Assembly: GCA_030630445.1 (NCBI GenBank)
Contig: DAOVNC010000095.1
Span: 1 to 9,673 of the forward strand
Length of the DNA stretch: 9,673 bases
Direction of reading: 5' to 3'
Source: Kiritimatiellales bacterium
Lineage (GTDB): Bacteria; Verrucomicrobiota; Kiritimatiellia; Kiritimatiellales; Pontiellaceae
The first letter of the stretch is position 1, and every line of letters begins with the position of its first letter. The notes under the pieces were generated by a model. It did not search any database. It worked only from the letters and a program-made list of their open reading frames with translations, and had not been told where the DNA came from. A program made the position numbers and the translations under genes. This document shows positions 1 to 6,192 of the stretch, piece by piece.

Positions 1-1935
1 GCGCGGGTCCGGCAGCTGGAGGCGGAGCGGGATCAACTACTCAAAAAAACATCCATTCTACCGCAACACAATCCGAAAGTACTATCCGATCATCTGGGCT
101 ATCACTCGTTAATCGTAGAGCCAGACTCCGTCGGCTCGGTTTCGCCGCACCAGATTGACATCAAGCTGACCTGGCCCCCGTGGCTCGGCTCGATTGCCCT
201 GGTTCCGGCCTTCAAATCAGCAGGATCGGGAGTCGCTGCCTATGCTTTTCCAAGGCGTTTCAAAATCGAGGTGCTGAATGCAAAAACGGATGAATTCGAG
301 GTTGTCGTAAACTGGATGGAGGAGGATTTTCCGGATCCGGGGCTTTATCCGGTCTTCTTTTCAGAGATCAATCGATCCACGAAGCATGTCCGAATTACGG
401 TTCCGCAGATGGTGCAGGAATCGGGTGCGGCGTATTTCGCTCTCGGAGAAATCTATATATTCCAGCAGGGAGTAGACGGCCTCATCGGTGCCAATATGAC
501 TGCATGGGGCAGCAATGTTGTCAAGGTAACGGCATCCGGTTCACTTACGCAGATTCCGCTATGGGATGCCCAAAATCTGAACGACAATGTGCAAGGGTTG
601 GGATTTCCACTGAGTGACGAAAGGGTTGCGACGGAGGATCTGGTGATCAAATACGAAGACGGCATGCCGTTTTCGGGGCAAGTGAAGTTTATATTGGATC
701 TGGGTGAGCCACTAATAGTCGGGCGTATTGATTTTTGGCCAGCTGCGGCACCCTATGGCGTGGAGATTCCAGCGTTTGGTTTCCCGAAGGAGATCTCGGT
801 GAAGATATCGCGTGACCCAGATTTTAAGACAGCAAGGAAGCTTGAAGCTCAGAGCTTTCGCGGCAATCTGTTTTCTGTTATTGGGAGAGGGGCCACCGCA
901 CAGTACGTTCACATTACGCTGGAAGGGTTCCGTGAATACAAGGGGATGCCGGTTCTTGGGCTGGGGGAGATTTCGGTGTGCCGCGATGACCGAGCCATGT
1001 CGATTAACTGCAAGGTCGTTGCGGAGGGGATTCCCGAGGAATATCTGGATCAACTGCCGCGTCTGGTTGATGGTTTCAGCCGGCAACGCCGGATTTTGCC
1101 GCAGGGTGAATGGATCAAGGGGCTGGCCCAGCGCCGGCCGCTGGATCGGCGCCTGGCGGTGGTGGAACGGGATCTGGAACTGGCCCAGGCCGCATGGCAG
1201 CACATCAAACAACGCTCCGGGATGTGGGCGATTGTTATTGCGTTTGCAGGTTTGGCTGGCGGTGTGGTGCTCCAGCAACGGATGCGCAAGCAGGGAATCA
1301 AAAAACTGAAATGGCGGATTACCCGGGATTTGCATGATGAGGTGGGGAGCAATCTCGGTAGTATTTCGCTTGCGGCGGAACAATTGAAGCATGCCGTAGC
1401 GAATGCGGAAGCAGAGGAGAACCTTCGAGATCTTTCCCTGCTGGCCCGAGAGGCTAGTGCATCTTTGCGCGAGGTGGTTTGGGTGATTGATCAAAGCACC
1501 ATTCGGCTGCCCCTGTTGATACAAAAGCTGGCTGAACGGGCTGAACGGGTTTTGGATGAGATGGAGCTTTTCATTGAAATCTCGAAAGATTGCCCGGATT
1601 GCGTCGTGTCATTTGCGTTCAAGCGGCATCTGATTATGTTTTTCAAAGAGGCGGTTCATAATTGTGCCCGCCATTCGGGAGCAACCCAGGTGTGGGTGGA
1701 TTTTTCAATCGTTGATCAACACCTTCGGATATCCCTTCGCGATAATGGATGCGGTTTTGATTCTTCGGCACCGTCCAGTGGCTGGGGATTGGACAGCATG
1801 AAGGAGCGCGCGGAGGAAATGGGTGGCGAAATCGAGTTGATCTCACAGGTTGGAACGGGTACCACCATCGTGCTGGAAATTCCATTGGCGATCTTGTCCA
1901 GTGAACCCCGCAACGCATATACAACCTCAAACTGA
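1..1935 (+). CDS. Sensor histidine kinase (HisKA_3/NarX-type) with discoidin-like periplasmic region, 5'-truncated
   Basis: Inner-membrane sensor kinase that should autophosphorylate on His and pass phosphate to the regulator encoded next. The frame is open from base 1, so the gene starts upstream of the window; the GTG at 271 is internal. The 644 visible residues contain two beta-rich segments (about 40-160 and 220-325), each ending in an LGEI motif. These resemble tandem F5/8 (discoidin, galactose-binding-like) domains. A helical stretch follows, then one membrane segment at about 407-426. The kinase core has an H-box (RDLHDEVGSNLG, His445), an N-box (KEAVHNCARHSG, Asn554), a G1 box (DNGCGFD, from 581) and a G2 box (GWGLDSMKERAEEMGG, from 594). 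All key catalytic residues are present. The discoidin assignment rests on pattern only. Carbohydrate sensing is inferred from that and from the sulfatase nearby. Confidence 0.9.
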   Translation, partial: ARVRQLEAERDQLLKKTSILPQHNPKVLSDHLGYHSLIVEPDSVGSVSPHQIDIKLTWPPWLGSIALVPAFKSAGSGVAAYAFPRRFKIEVLNAKTDEFEVVVNWMEEDFPDPGLYPVFFSEINRSTKHVRITVPQMVQESGAAYFALGEIYIFQQGVDGLIGANMTAWGSNVVKVTASGSLTQIPLWDAQNLNDNVQGLGFPLSDERVATEDLVIKYEDGMPFSGQVKFILDLGEPLIVGRIDFWPAAAPYGVEIPAFGFPKEISVKISRDPDFKTARKLEAQSFRGNLFSVIGRGATAQYVHITLEGFREYKGMPVLGLGEISVCRDDRAMSINCKVVAEGIPEEYLDQLPRLVDGFSRQRRILPQGEWIKGLAQRRPLDRRLAVVERDLELAQAAWQHIKQRSGMWAIVIAFAGLAGGVVLQQRMRKQGIKKLKWRITRDLHDEVGSNLGSISLAAEQLKHAVANAEAEENLRDLSLLAREASASLREVVWVIDQSTIRLPLLIQKLAERAERVLDEMELFIEISKDCPDCVVSFAFKRHLIMFFKEAVHNCARHSGATQVWVDFSIVDQHLRISLRDNGCGFDSSAPSSGWGLDSMKERAEEMGGEIELISQVGTGTTIVLEIPLAILSSEPRNAYTTSN

Positions 1936-1936
1936 T

Positions 1937-2572
1937 ATGATACCGATCGACATATGGGTAGTGGAAGATGACACGGGATATCGTCGCATGTTGCAGCGGA
2001 TACTGAACCGCGAGGAACATATTACCTGCAACCGGGTATTTCCTTCGTGCAGTAAACTTTTCGAAGCCATTGAAACGGATTCCCATCCGGATCTGGTGCT
2101 GATGGATCTCGGCCTCCCCGGAATGGGTGGTGTCGAAGGCATCCGTAATCTGGCCAAGGTTGCTCCGGATCTAACCGTGATCGTGTTGACGGTTTTTGCA
2201 GACAAGGAAAAGGTGATCGAATCGTTGGATGCCGGGGCGGCGGGCTATCTTTTAAAGACGTCCAAGCCCACGGATATCGTCCGCGGGGTGCAAGAGGTTT
2301 TTCTGGGAGGGGGGGCTTTGAGCCCATCGGTGACAAAAATGGTGCTCGGAGAAATGCGCCAGCCCAGTCCTTCCGGGCAATTTGATTTATCGGTGCGCGA
2401 GATCGAGGTGCTGGAGCTGCTCGCTTTGGACATTTCGCGCAAGGAAATTGCAGACAGACTGGATATCACCTATCGCACCGTCACATTTCATCTCACCAAT
2501 ATCTACGAAAAACTAGGGGTTCATTCCCAATTGGGAGCCCTTGCCAAGGCCTATCAAGCCGGGATTCTCTAA
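1937..2572 (+). CDS. NarL/FixJ-family response regulator (REC + LuxR-type HTH)
   Basis: DNA-binding response regulator of 211 aa, partner of the kinase just upstream. The receiver domain (about 5-120) has the acidic pair Glu10-Asp11-Asp12, phospho-acceptor Asp57 (VLMDLGLPG), the switch Thr85 and the conserved Lys107. The LuxR-type HTH spans about 149-211, with LSVREIEVLELLA and a recognition helix around ITYRTVTFHLTNIYEKLGV. The ATG at 1937 was chosen because the receiver fold begins directly there (MIPIDIWVVEDD). A longer reading from 1850 would overlap the kinase and add 29 residues unlike any receiver domain. One base separates the kinase TGA from this ATG and no clear Shine-Dalgarno is visible, which suggests translational coupling. 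A G7 run (2309-2315) encodes the Gly-rich linker. Its targets are unknown; the exported-protein genes downstream are the obvious candidates, by position only. Confidence 0.93.
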   Translation: MIPIDIWVVEDDTGYRRMLQRILNREEHITCNRVFPSCSKLFEAIETDSHPDLVLMDLGLPGMGGVEGIRNLAKVAPDLTVIVLTVFADKEKVIESLDAGAAGYLLKTSKPTDIVRGVQEVFLGGGALSPSVTKMVLGEMRQPSPSGQFDLSVREIEVLELLALDISRKEIADRLDITYRTVTFHLTNIYEKLGVHSQLGALAKAYQAGIL

Positions 2573-2618
2573 TAGAGGACAGGAAAATACGGGAACACCA
2601 ATGTCCCCGCCGAAAACG

Positions 2619-2630
2619 CCCCCCCCCCCC
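2619..2630 (+). repeat. C12 homopolymer
   Basis: Twelve consecutive C residues followed by TTCGGGAGG, which can fold back as a short CC/GG hairpin with a TTCG loop. It lies in non-coding DNA, 47 bases after the regulator stop. Its exact length is uncertain in most sequencing data. Confidence 0.75.
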
Positions 2631-2810
2631 TTCGGGAGGCACGTCCTATACCGTTTCTCCACAATCAACGCCGATCACTCCGCCCCACGTTGTAGGACGC
2701 GGTTCTTTTTGAAAGAAAGGTTCATCGTAGATTTTTATGGTGAATCGGATGATTTCATAAACCTACAGTTCCATGGTCTGGAAATTGAATGGGCAACGGA
2801 TTCTTCCCAT

Positions 2811-2917
2811 TGGTGTAGCAACGCTTCATCCGACGCATAGCGAGGAAAAGCGTTCTGGCGTTAGCCGTTCCGTAGCAATCCGCTTTCCCCCTTCGGCGGT
2901 GAAGCGGGGCTACACCA
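2811..2917. repeat. 107-bp multibranched inverted-repeat element
   Basis: The element is closed by perfect 9-bp arms, TGGTGTAGC (2811-2819) and GCTACACCA (2909-2917). Inside are a hairpin with arms AACGCTT (2820-2826) and AAGCGTT (2848-2854), and a hairpin with arms CCGCTT (2880-2885) and AAGCGG (2902-2907). The second continues inward with mismatches to a TTCG loop. GTAGC at 2872-2876 can compete with the outer left arm for the same partner, so two folds are possible. The element lies outside coding sequence. It looks like a dispersed palindromic repeat (REP- or MITE-like) or a structured RNA. No second copy is present in this window, so the repeat interpretation is unproven. Confidence 0.6.
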
Positions 2918-3119
2918 AAACAACCCGCCGGACGGGCATCATCCAAAGGTGTTCGATACGAAACCATATCCGGCCTGCTCCTCCATGAAAATCTGCCCCC
3001 TAAAAAGCTTCGCTACCGGTTGACCGCAGTAGCAGGGCTGTTGATACATGACCCTTCTCCATGCTCCATACATGCCCTGCAACCTCCACGGGCATTGATT
3101 CCTACGCACATGCTCCGAC

Positions 3120-3135
3120 CTGTAAAATCTTACAG
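3120..3135. promoter_or_regulatory. Interrupted palindrome CTGTAAAATCTTACAG, possible operator
   Basis: Perfect 6-bp arms CTGTAA and TTACAG are separated by AATC. The site is 137 bases upstream of the first exported-protein start. Its size and symmetry fit a dimeric regulator site or a small hairpin. No T-run follows, so it is not an intrinsic terminator. Which protein binds it, if any, cannot be seen. Confidence 0.4.
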
Positions 3136-3191
3136 TAGATACCGAGGGTTGAGCTGCGGTATACATCTACTCACCATTCTTAAGGTACTGG

Positions 3192-3218
3192 TGAATCCAC
3201 CGGTGAGGTGGTGGTTCA
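3192..3218 (+). promoter_or_regulatory. Hairpin in probable 5' leader
   Basis: Arms TGAA (3192-3195) plus CCACC (3197-3201) pair with GGTGG (3207-3211) plus TTCA (3215-3218), with small bulges and loop GGTGA. It ends 53 bases before the start codon at 3272. It could stabilise or control the leader mRNA; no role is shown. Confidence 0.3.
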
Positions 3219-3254
3219 TGACGAGCCGAATGAATAATGCGTAGGAAAATAAAC

Positions 3255-3262
3255 AGGGAGGA
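3255..3262 (+). promoter_or_regulatory. Shine-Dalgarno for the 640-aa exported protein
   Basis: AGGGAGGA lies 9 bases before the ATG at 3272. It is strong, and it agrees with the signal peptide in fixing that start. Confidence 0.75.
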
Positions 3263-3271
3263 TAGCAGATT

Positions 3272-5194
3272 ATGAAAAAACTAATTACAGCAGCACTTGC
3301 AGTGGTCATGGTGGTTGGCTTTGCGCAAGCCGCTACGATCGAATACAACTTTGACGATGGTAATGGGGTGGTCGATGTGAACACCTTTGGCGGAGTCGTA
3401 GCTGGAGACTACACACTAACGAGCACCGGCGGAACCGCTTTCAATCCGACTGTCAATCCGTCGCCAGGAACCGATCCCAAGGCAAGGATTGGCGCTCGTA
3501 AACTCACCCACGGCGGTGCGTTTATGAGCTTTACCGCAACCATCCCTGCCGGTGTGACGGCCGATCTCACCAACCTTGCCTTTGAACAAGGCGTTGAAAG
3601 TAGCGGCTTGGTGGACATTACGCCTTTGTTGAGGCTCACCATTAATGTGGGTGGAACAGATGTTTCCGTAAATGATTATAATAACCTAGCTGCCACTTCC
3701 GGGGCGGGCTTTTGGTCAATAAACGAAGATATAGCGCTTACTGGTCTTACTGGCCTGACCGATACCACGGTAACGTTCACGTTCGACTTCACCCAAGAGA
3801 GTGCAGCCAACAGCGTGAATATCCTAGCCAATACCATGGATGATGTCGTGCTCACCGGAACGGCCACGGGAACCCCGGCTGAACCTGCGGTAATTCAGTC
3901 GTTCGGTGCCAGTAGTACGGATGTTTTAGCTGGCGAGACGGTTACGCTCTCGTGGGCAACCCTCTACGAGGAAACGCTCACCATCGATCAGGGCATTGGC
4001 AATGTCTTTGGATTGACCTCCACCCAGGTGGTAGTTAATGCCGACACTACCTACACGCTCACCGCCGACAACGCCTTTGGTGCAAGCACCAACGCAACGG
4101 CCACGGTCACGATAATTTCTACTCCTCCGGTAATTAATTCCTTTTCCGCCGACAAGACGATCATCACTAACGGCGCGACGGTTACGCTGTCGTGGGATGT
4201 TGATGACGCGGTCGGGCTCAGCATCGACCAGGGCATTGGCGATGTCTCTGGATTGACCTCCACCCAGGTGGTGGTAAATGCCGACACTATCTTCACGCTC
4301 ACCGCGACCAACCTCAACGGAGTCGTTAACGAAACGGTGGAGATTGTCATTGGAGAAGTCCCCGTGACCCTCGTTGGCTGGGAAAACGATGATGCCGTGC
4401 ATTATTCTGACAGTTGGGCCAGCGTCTATGCTGACAGTGGGATAAACAGCTCGACTATCACCCACGGAACTGGCCTCGCGACCGGCTATACGGGTGGACC
4501 CGGTGCCACGAGCGCGATGAAGTATACTGGGTTGGCAAGCACAGACATCAGTGAGGCGATTGCGAATGATTCGTATCTCGCGTTTACCGTTTCTGCAAGC
4601 GGCGCTGATACCTTCGACATCACCAGCATCCAGATTGCCGATGTCAACATGAACCAACCCTCCACCATGATGATGGAGCTTCGTTCCAGCGTTGACGGTT
4701 TCGCGAGCACTCTGTCTTCGGACGCTCCCACCAGCGATGCCGCCGAAGGTCCTCATAACTGGAGCGTGGCCGGAGTCACGGATCAGACGTCCGTTGAGTT
4801 CCGCCTCTACTGCTACTGGACCGTTAACGGCGGTACCGGTACCGGCATTCATCTGCGTGACGACAAGACCGATTTGTCCGATTTCCCGGAAGCGGCCGGC
4901 ACGACGCTGACGGATCCGCTGGTGGTGGTGAACGGCGTCATTCCGTCGGAGGGGGGGGCGCCGGGAGCACCCGTCGATACCCTTGTGATTACCGGCCCTA
5001 TCGATGGCGGTACTGCCATGGTGCTCACCTGGACCGGCGAAAACGGAAAGCCCTATGGTGTGGAAACCAACGCCAACCTGATTATTCCAGACTGGCAGAC
5101 GTTCATGACCGGCCTCGTCGGAGACGGCGGAACCATCGCTGTCACCAACACCATCGGCCCAAACCAAACCTTCTACCGGGTCATCTCGGAATAG
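3272..5194 (+). CDS. Exported multidomain protein: beta-sandwich, two Ig-like repeats, shared 190-aa module, FYR-type C-terminus
   Basis: A secreted or surface protein of 640 aa with no catalytic motif that I can see. A signal peptide (MKKLITAALAVVMVVGFAQA, cleavage after residue 20) is followed by a beta-rich domain (about 21-200) ending in DDVVLTGTATG, an ending common in PEP-CTERM-type surface proteins. Two tandem Ig-like repeats of 80 aa span 207-286 and 287-365, each with VTLSW and a TxTLTA strand. The shared module spans 368-557. A Gly/Pro linker containing a G8 run leads to a C-terminal domain (about 568-640) ending QTFYRVISE, of a type frequent in Verrucomicrobia-related exported proteins. 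Unlike its neighbour it has no PEP-CTERM anchor. Binding or adhesion is inferred from the domains; the ligand is unknown. It lies 62 bases before the next start codon and is probably co-transcribed with that gene. Confidence 0.88.
   Translation: MKKLITAALAVVMVVGFAQAATIEYNFDDGNGVVDVNTFGGVVAGDYTLTSTGGTAFNPTVNPSPGTDPKARIGARKLTHGGAFMSFTATIPAGVTADLTNLAFEQGVESSGLVDITPLLRLTINVGGTDVSVNDYNNLAATSGAGFWSINEDIALTGLTGLTDTTVTFTFDFTQESAANSVNILANTMDDVVLTGTATGTPAEPAVIQSFGASSTDVLAGETVTLSWATLYEETLTIDQGIGNVFGLTSTQVVVNADTTYTLTADNAFGASTNATATVTIISTPPVINSFSADKTIITNGATVTLSWDVDDAVGLSIDQGIGDVSGLTSTQVVVNADTIFTLTATNLNGVVNETVEIVIGEVPVTLVGWENDDAVHYSDSWASVYADSGINSSTITHGTGLATGYTGGPGATSAMKYTGLASTDISEAIANDSYLAFTVSASGADTFDITSIQIADVNMNQPSTMMMELRSSVDGFASTLSSDAPTSDAAEGPHNWSVAGVTDQTSVEFRLYCYWTVNGGTGTGIHLRDDKTDLSDFPEAAGTTLTDPLVVVNGVIPSEGGAPGAPVDTLVITGPIDGGTAMVLTWTGENGKPYGVETNANLIIPDWQTFMTGLVGDGGTIAVTNTIGPNQTFYRVISE
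3890..4129 (+). repeat. Ig-like repeat 1 of the 640-aa protein
   Basis: First of two tandem 240-bp units encoding residues 207-286 (VIQSFGASS... to the VTI strand). The segment around 3981-4067 is nearly identical to 4221-4307 in the next unit, offset by exactly 240 bases. This indicates a recent in-frame duplication. Confidence 0.8.
4130..4366 (+). repeat. Ig-like repeat 2 of the 640-aa protein
   Basis: Second tandem unit (residues 287-365, starting VINSFSADK). It shares IDQGIG and GLTSTQVVVNADT with repeat 1. The flanks have diverged more than the core, which suggests local gene conversion or selection on the core. Confidence 0.78.
4373..4942 (+). repeat. Shared 190-aa module, copy A
   Basis: Codes for residues 368-557 of the 640-aa protein. 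Hallmarks are GWENDDAVHYSD, ATGYTGGPG, MKYTGLAS, SIQIADVNM, MELRSS, FASTLSS, HLRDDKT and DPLVVVNG. It shares a 36-nt identical block (4513-4548) and a 32-nt identical block (4623-4654) with copy B, and a 29-nt block (4376-4404) with copy C. Beta-rich sequence suggests a jelly-roll or galactose-binding-like fold; I cannot name the family. Confidence 0.85.
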
Positions 5195-5212
5195 CAGGAT
5201 AAATGGATTTTA

Positions 5213-5233
5213 GCAGCGCCATGAGGGCGCTGC
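5213..5233 (+). promoter_or_regulatory. Intergenic hairpin between exported-protein genes
   Basis: A perfect 8-bp stem, GCAGCGCC (5213-5220) and GGCGCTGC (5226-5233), has an ATGAG loop. No T-run follows, so it is unlikely to be an intrinsic terminator. It could protect or process the two-gene mRNA. The ribosome site for the next gene starts 10 bases later. Confidence 0.55.
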
Positions 5234-5243
5234 GTAACAGAAC

Positions 5244-5250
5244 AAAGGAG
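5244..5250 (+). promoter_or_regulatory. Shine-Dalgarno for the PEP-CTERM protein
   Basis: AAAGGAG lies 6 bases before the ATG at 5257. It decides that start over the in-frame ATG at 5203, which has no ribosome site and falls ahead of the signal peptide, with the intergenic hairpin inside its first codons. Confidence 0.75.
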
Positions 5251-5256
5251 AACAAA

Positions 5257-5976
5257 ATGAAGAAGCAACTACTGGCCATTGTGGCCATCACGGCCATCTG
5301 CGCAACAACCGCATCGGCAGCCGTTATAGTAGGCTGGGACAACGATGATGCTGTGCATTATTCGGATAATTGGGCGAGCACCTACAATGACACCGCCCTT
5401 AACGGTTCAACCATCACGCACGGAGCGGGCATCGCGACCGGTTATACGGGCGGCCCCGGCGCAACGGCCGCGATGAAGTATACTGGGTTGGCAAGCACAG
5501 ACATGGCTTCTGCAGTTACAGACAATGCGTATCTCGCGTTTACCGTTGCTGCAAGCGGATCCGACACGTTCGACATCTCCAGCATCCAGATTGCCGATGT
5601 CAACATGAACGCTGCATCCACCCTGATGATGGAACTTCGTTCCAGCGTTGATGGTTTCGCAAGCACCCTGTCTTCGAACGATACCACCAGCGACGCCGCC
5701 GAAGGCATCGAGGAGTTTTTGACAGCCGGTATTACGGGCCAAACCTCCGTTGACTTCCGCATCTACACCTATTGGACTGTCAACGGCGGTACCGGAACCG
5801 GCATCCATATCCGCGATGACAAAACCACGATCACGGACTTTCCGGATGCGGCAGGCCTTATGTCGGATCCGATGGTTCTCGTGAACGGAACAGTCATCCC
5901 GGAACCGGCCACGCTTGGCATGGTTGCGCTGTTTGGCGGAGGACTCCTGTTTATTCGCCGTAGACTCATGCTTTAG
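5257..5976 (+). CDS. PEP-CTERM sorting domain-containing protein made of the shared module
   Basis: An exported 239-aa protein. It has a signal peptide (MKKQLLAIVAITAICATTASA, cleavage after about residue 21), then one copy of the shared module (residues 25-214) and almost nothing else. A PEP-CTERM tail follows: VIPEP at 213-217, a hydrophobic stretch, and a basic end IRRRLML. PEP-CTERM proteins are normally processed by an exosortase at the inner membrane and displayed at the surface or in extracellular matrix; no exosortase gene is in this window. The gene follows the 640-aa protein gene by 62 bases and is followed by an intrinsic terminator. Because it is essentially a stand-alone anchored copy of a module found in both neighbours, it could be a scaffold or common binding partner; this is inference. 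No catalytic residues are recognisable. Confidence 0.9.
   Translation: MKKQLLAIVAITAICATTASAAVIVGWDNDDAVHYSDNWASTYNDTALNGSTITHGAGIATGYTGGPGATAAMKYTGLASTDMASAVTDNAYLAFTVAASGSDTFDISSIQIADVNMNAASTLMMELRSSVDGFASTLSSNDTTSDAAEGIEEFLTAGITGQTSVDFRIYTYWTVNGGTGTGIHIRDDKTTITDFPDAAGLMSDPMVLVNGTVIPEPATLGMVALFGGGLLFIRRRLML
5329..5898 (+). repeat. Shared 190-aa module, copy B
   Basis: Encodes the mature part of the PEP-CTERM protein, from GWDNDDAVHYSDNW to DPMVLVNGTVI, and has the same length as copy A. Identical DNA blocks with copy A are at 5469-5504 (36 nt) and 5579-5610 (32 nt). Confidence 0.85.
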
Positions 5977-6063
5977 TTCCTTTACAGGAAGGATCGCCTG
6001 CTTGCCCCGAGCCGCAACCGAATTTCACATTCCGGTTAGGATGGCAGGGGTGGGTAGGATAGG

Positions 6064-6089
6064 GGGTGCCTTGTTTGAGGCACCCTTTT
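6064..6089 (+). terminator. Intrinsic terminator after the PEP-CTERM gene
   Basis: An 8-bp perfect stem, GGGTGCCT (6064-6071) and AGGCACCC (6078-6085), has a 6-nt loop and is followed at once by TTTT (6086-6089). It ends 87-113 bases after the PEP-CTERM stop and only 35 bases before the sulfatase ATG at 6125. A smaller 5-bp hairpin (5977-5990) directly follows the stop codon. Confidence 0.8.
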
Positions 6090-6109
6090 CATGCAGGATC
6101 TTGAGCCAT

Positions 6110-6114
6110 AGGAA
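6110..6114 (+). promoter_or_regulatory. Shine-Dalgarno for the out-of-frame sulfatase ATG
   Basis: AGGAA lies 10 bases before the ATG at 6125. Its presence supports 6125 as the natural start even though that ATG is in the wrong frame in this sequence. Confidence 0.5.
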
Positions 6115-6124
6115 TAAGTAAAAA

Positions 6125-6192
6125 ATGAAAAAAACATAATAACCGTTGCGCTACTCTCACTCGTTGCAATCTCAGTACCGGCCGCCGTTATT
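6125..6192 (+). other. Frame-shifted start and signal peptide of the sulfatase
   Basis: The ATG at 6125 reads M-K-K-T then two stop codons. The sulfatase frame, read backwards from 6193, is open to a stop at 6115 and encodes NIITVALLSLVAISVPAAVI, a clear signal-peptide core. That frame has no ATG, GTG or TTG before 6193. One extra A in the A7 run (6128-6134), or a -1 shift there, would join them as MKKNIITVALL..., closely resembling the PEP-CTERM protein start (MKKQLLAIVAI...). A sequencing or assembly error in the A-run, a real mutation, or programmed slippage are all possible. Confidence 0.8.

Larger units (their letters stand above)
2573..3271 (+). other. Non-coding region of about 700 bp between regulator and exported-protein genes
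   Basis: No credible gene is visible on either strand. The short open frames here lack ribosome sites and protein-like composition. The region holds an imperfect hairpin at 2590-2609 (8 pairs, one mismatch, no T-run) just after the regulator, a C12 run at 2619-2630, an inverted repeat with arms 2642-2650 and 2691-2699, and a 6-bp hairpin at 2703-2717. The large inverted-repeat element follows at 2811-2917, then arms GCAGGGC/GCCCTGC at 3032-3038 and 3074-3080. A 16-bp palindrome (3120-3135) and a hairpin (3192-3218) precede the next gene. The promoter of the exported-protein genes probably lies in the last 250 bases, but no convincing -35/-10 pair was found. Confidence 0.7.

Noticed and set aside
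712..1524. A 270-codon open frame on the - strand opposite the kinase
   Set aside because: Shadow of the kinase frame; Pro/Gln/His/Arg-rich product without domain signals.
1850..1936. Upstream start for the response regulator
   Set aside because: It adds 29 residues unlike a receiver domain and overlaps the kinase; ATG 1937 gives a standard receiver start.
2811..2917. tRNA or tmRNA, because of the cloverleaf-like fold ending in CCA
   Set aside because: The CCA is paired, no T-arm GTTCRA motif or anticodon arm is found, and 107 nt is too long for an ordinary tRNA.
2811..2917. Integron attC site
   Set aside because: No RYYYAAC/GTTRRRY pair was found at the arms; the nearest, GTTAGCC, does not fit and is internal.
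2541..3244. Small open frames of 70-100 codons in the long intergenic region
   Set aside because: They run through hairpins and inverted repeats, lack ribosome sites, and have compositions unlike proteins.
3890..4366. CRISPR-like direct repeats
   Set aside because: The units are 240 bp, in frame, and encode Ig-like domains; there are no short spacers.
3926..5167. A 413-codon open frame on the - strand opposite the 640-aa protein gene
   Set aside because: It lies wholly inside a gene with signal peptide, domains and ribosome site, has no recognisable motif, and is a codon-bias shadow.
5203..5256. Upstream ATG for the PEP-CTERM protein
   Set aside because: No ribosome site, and it would bury the signal peptide; ATG 5257 has AAAGGAG and starts the signal peptide.
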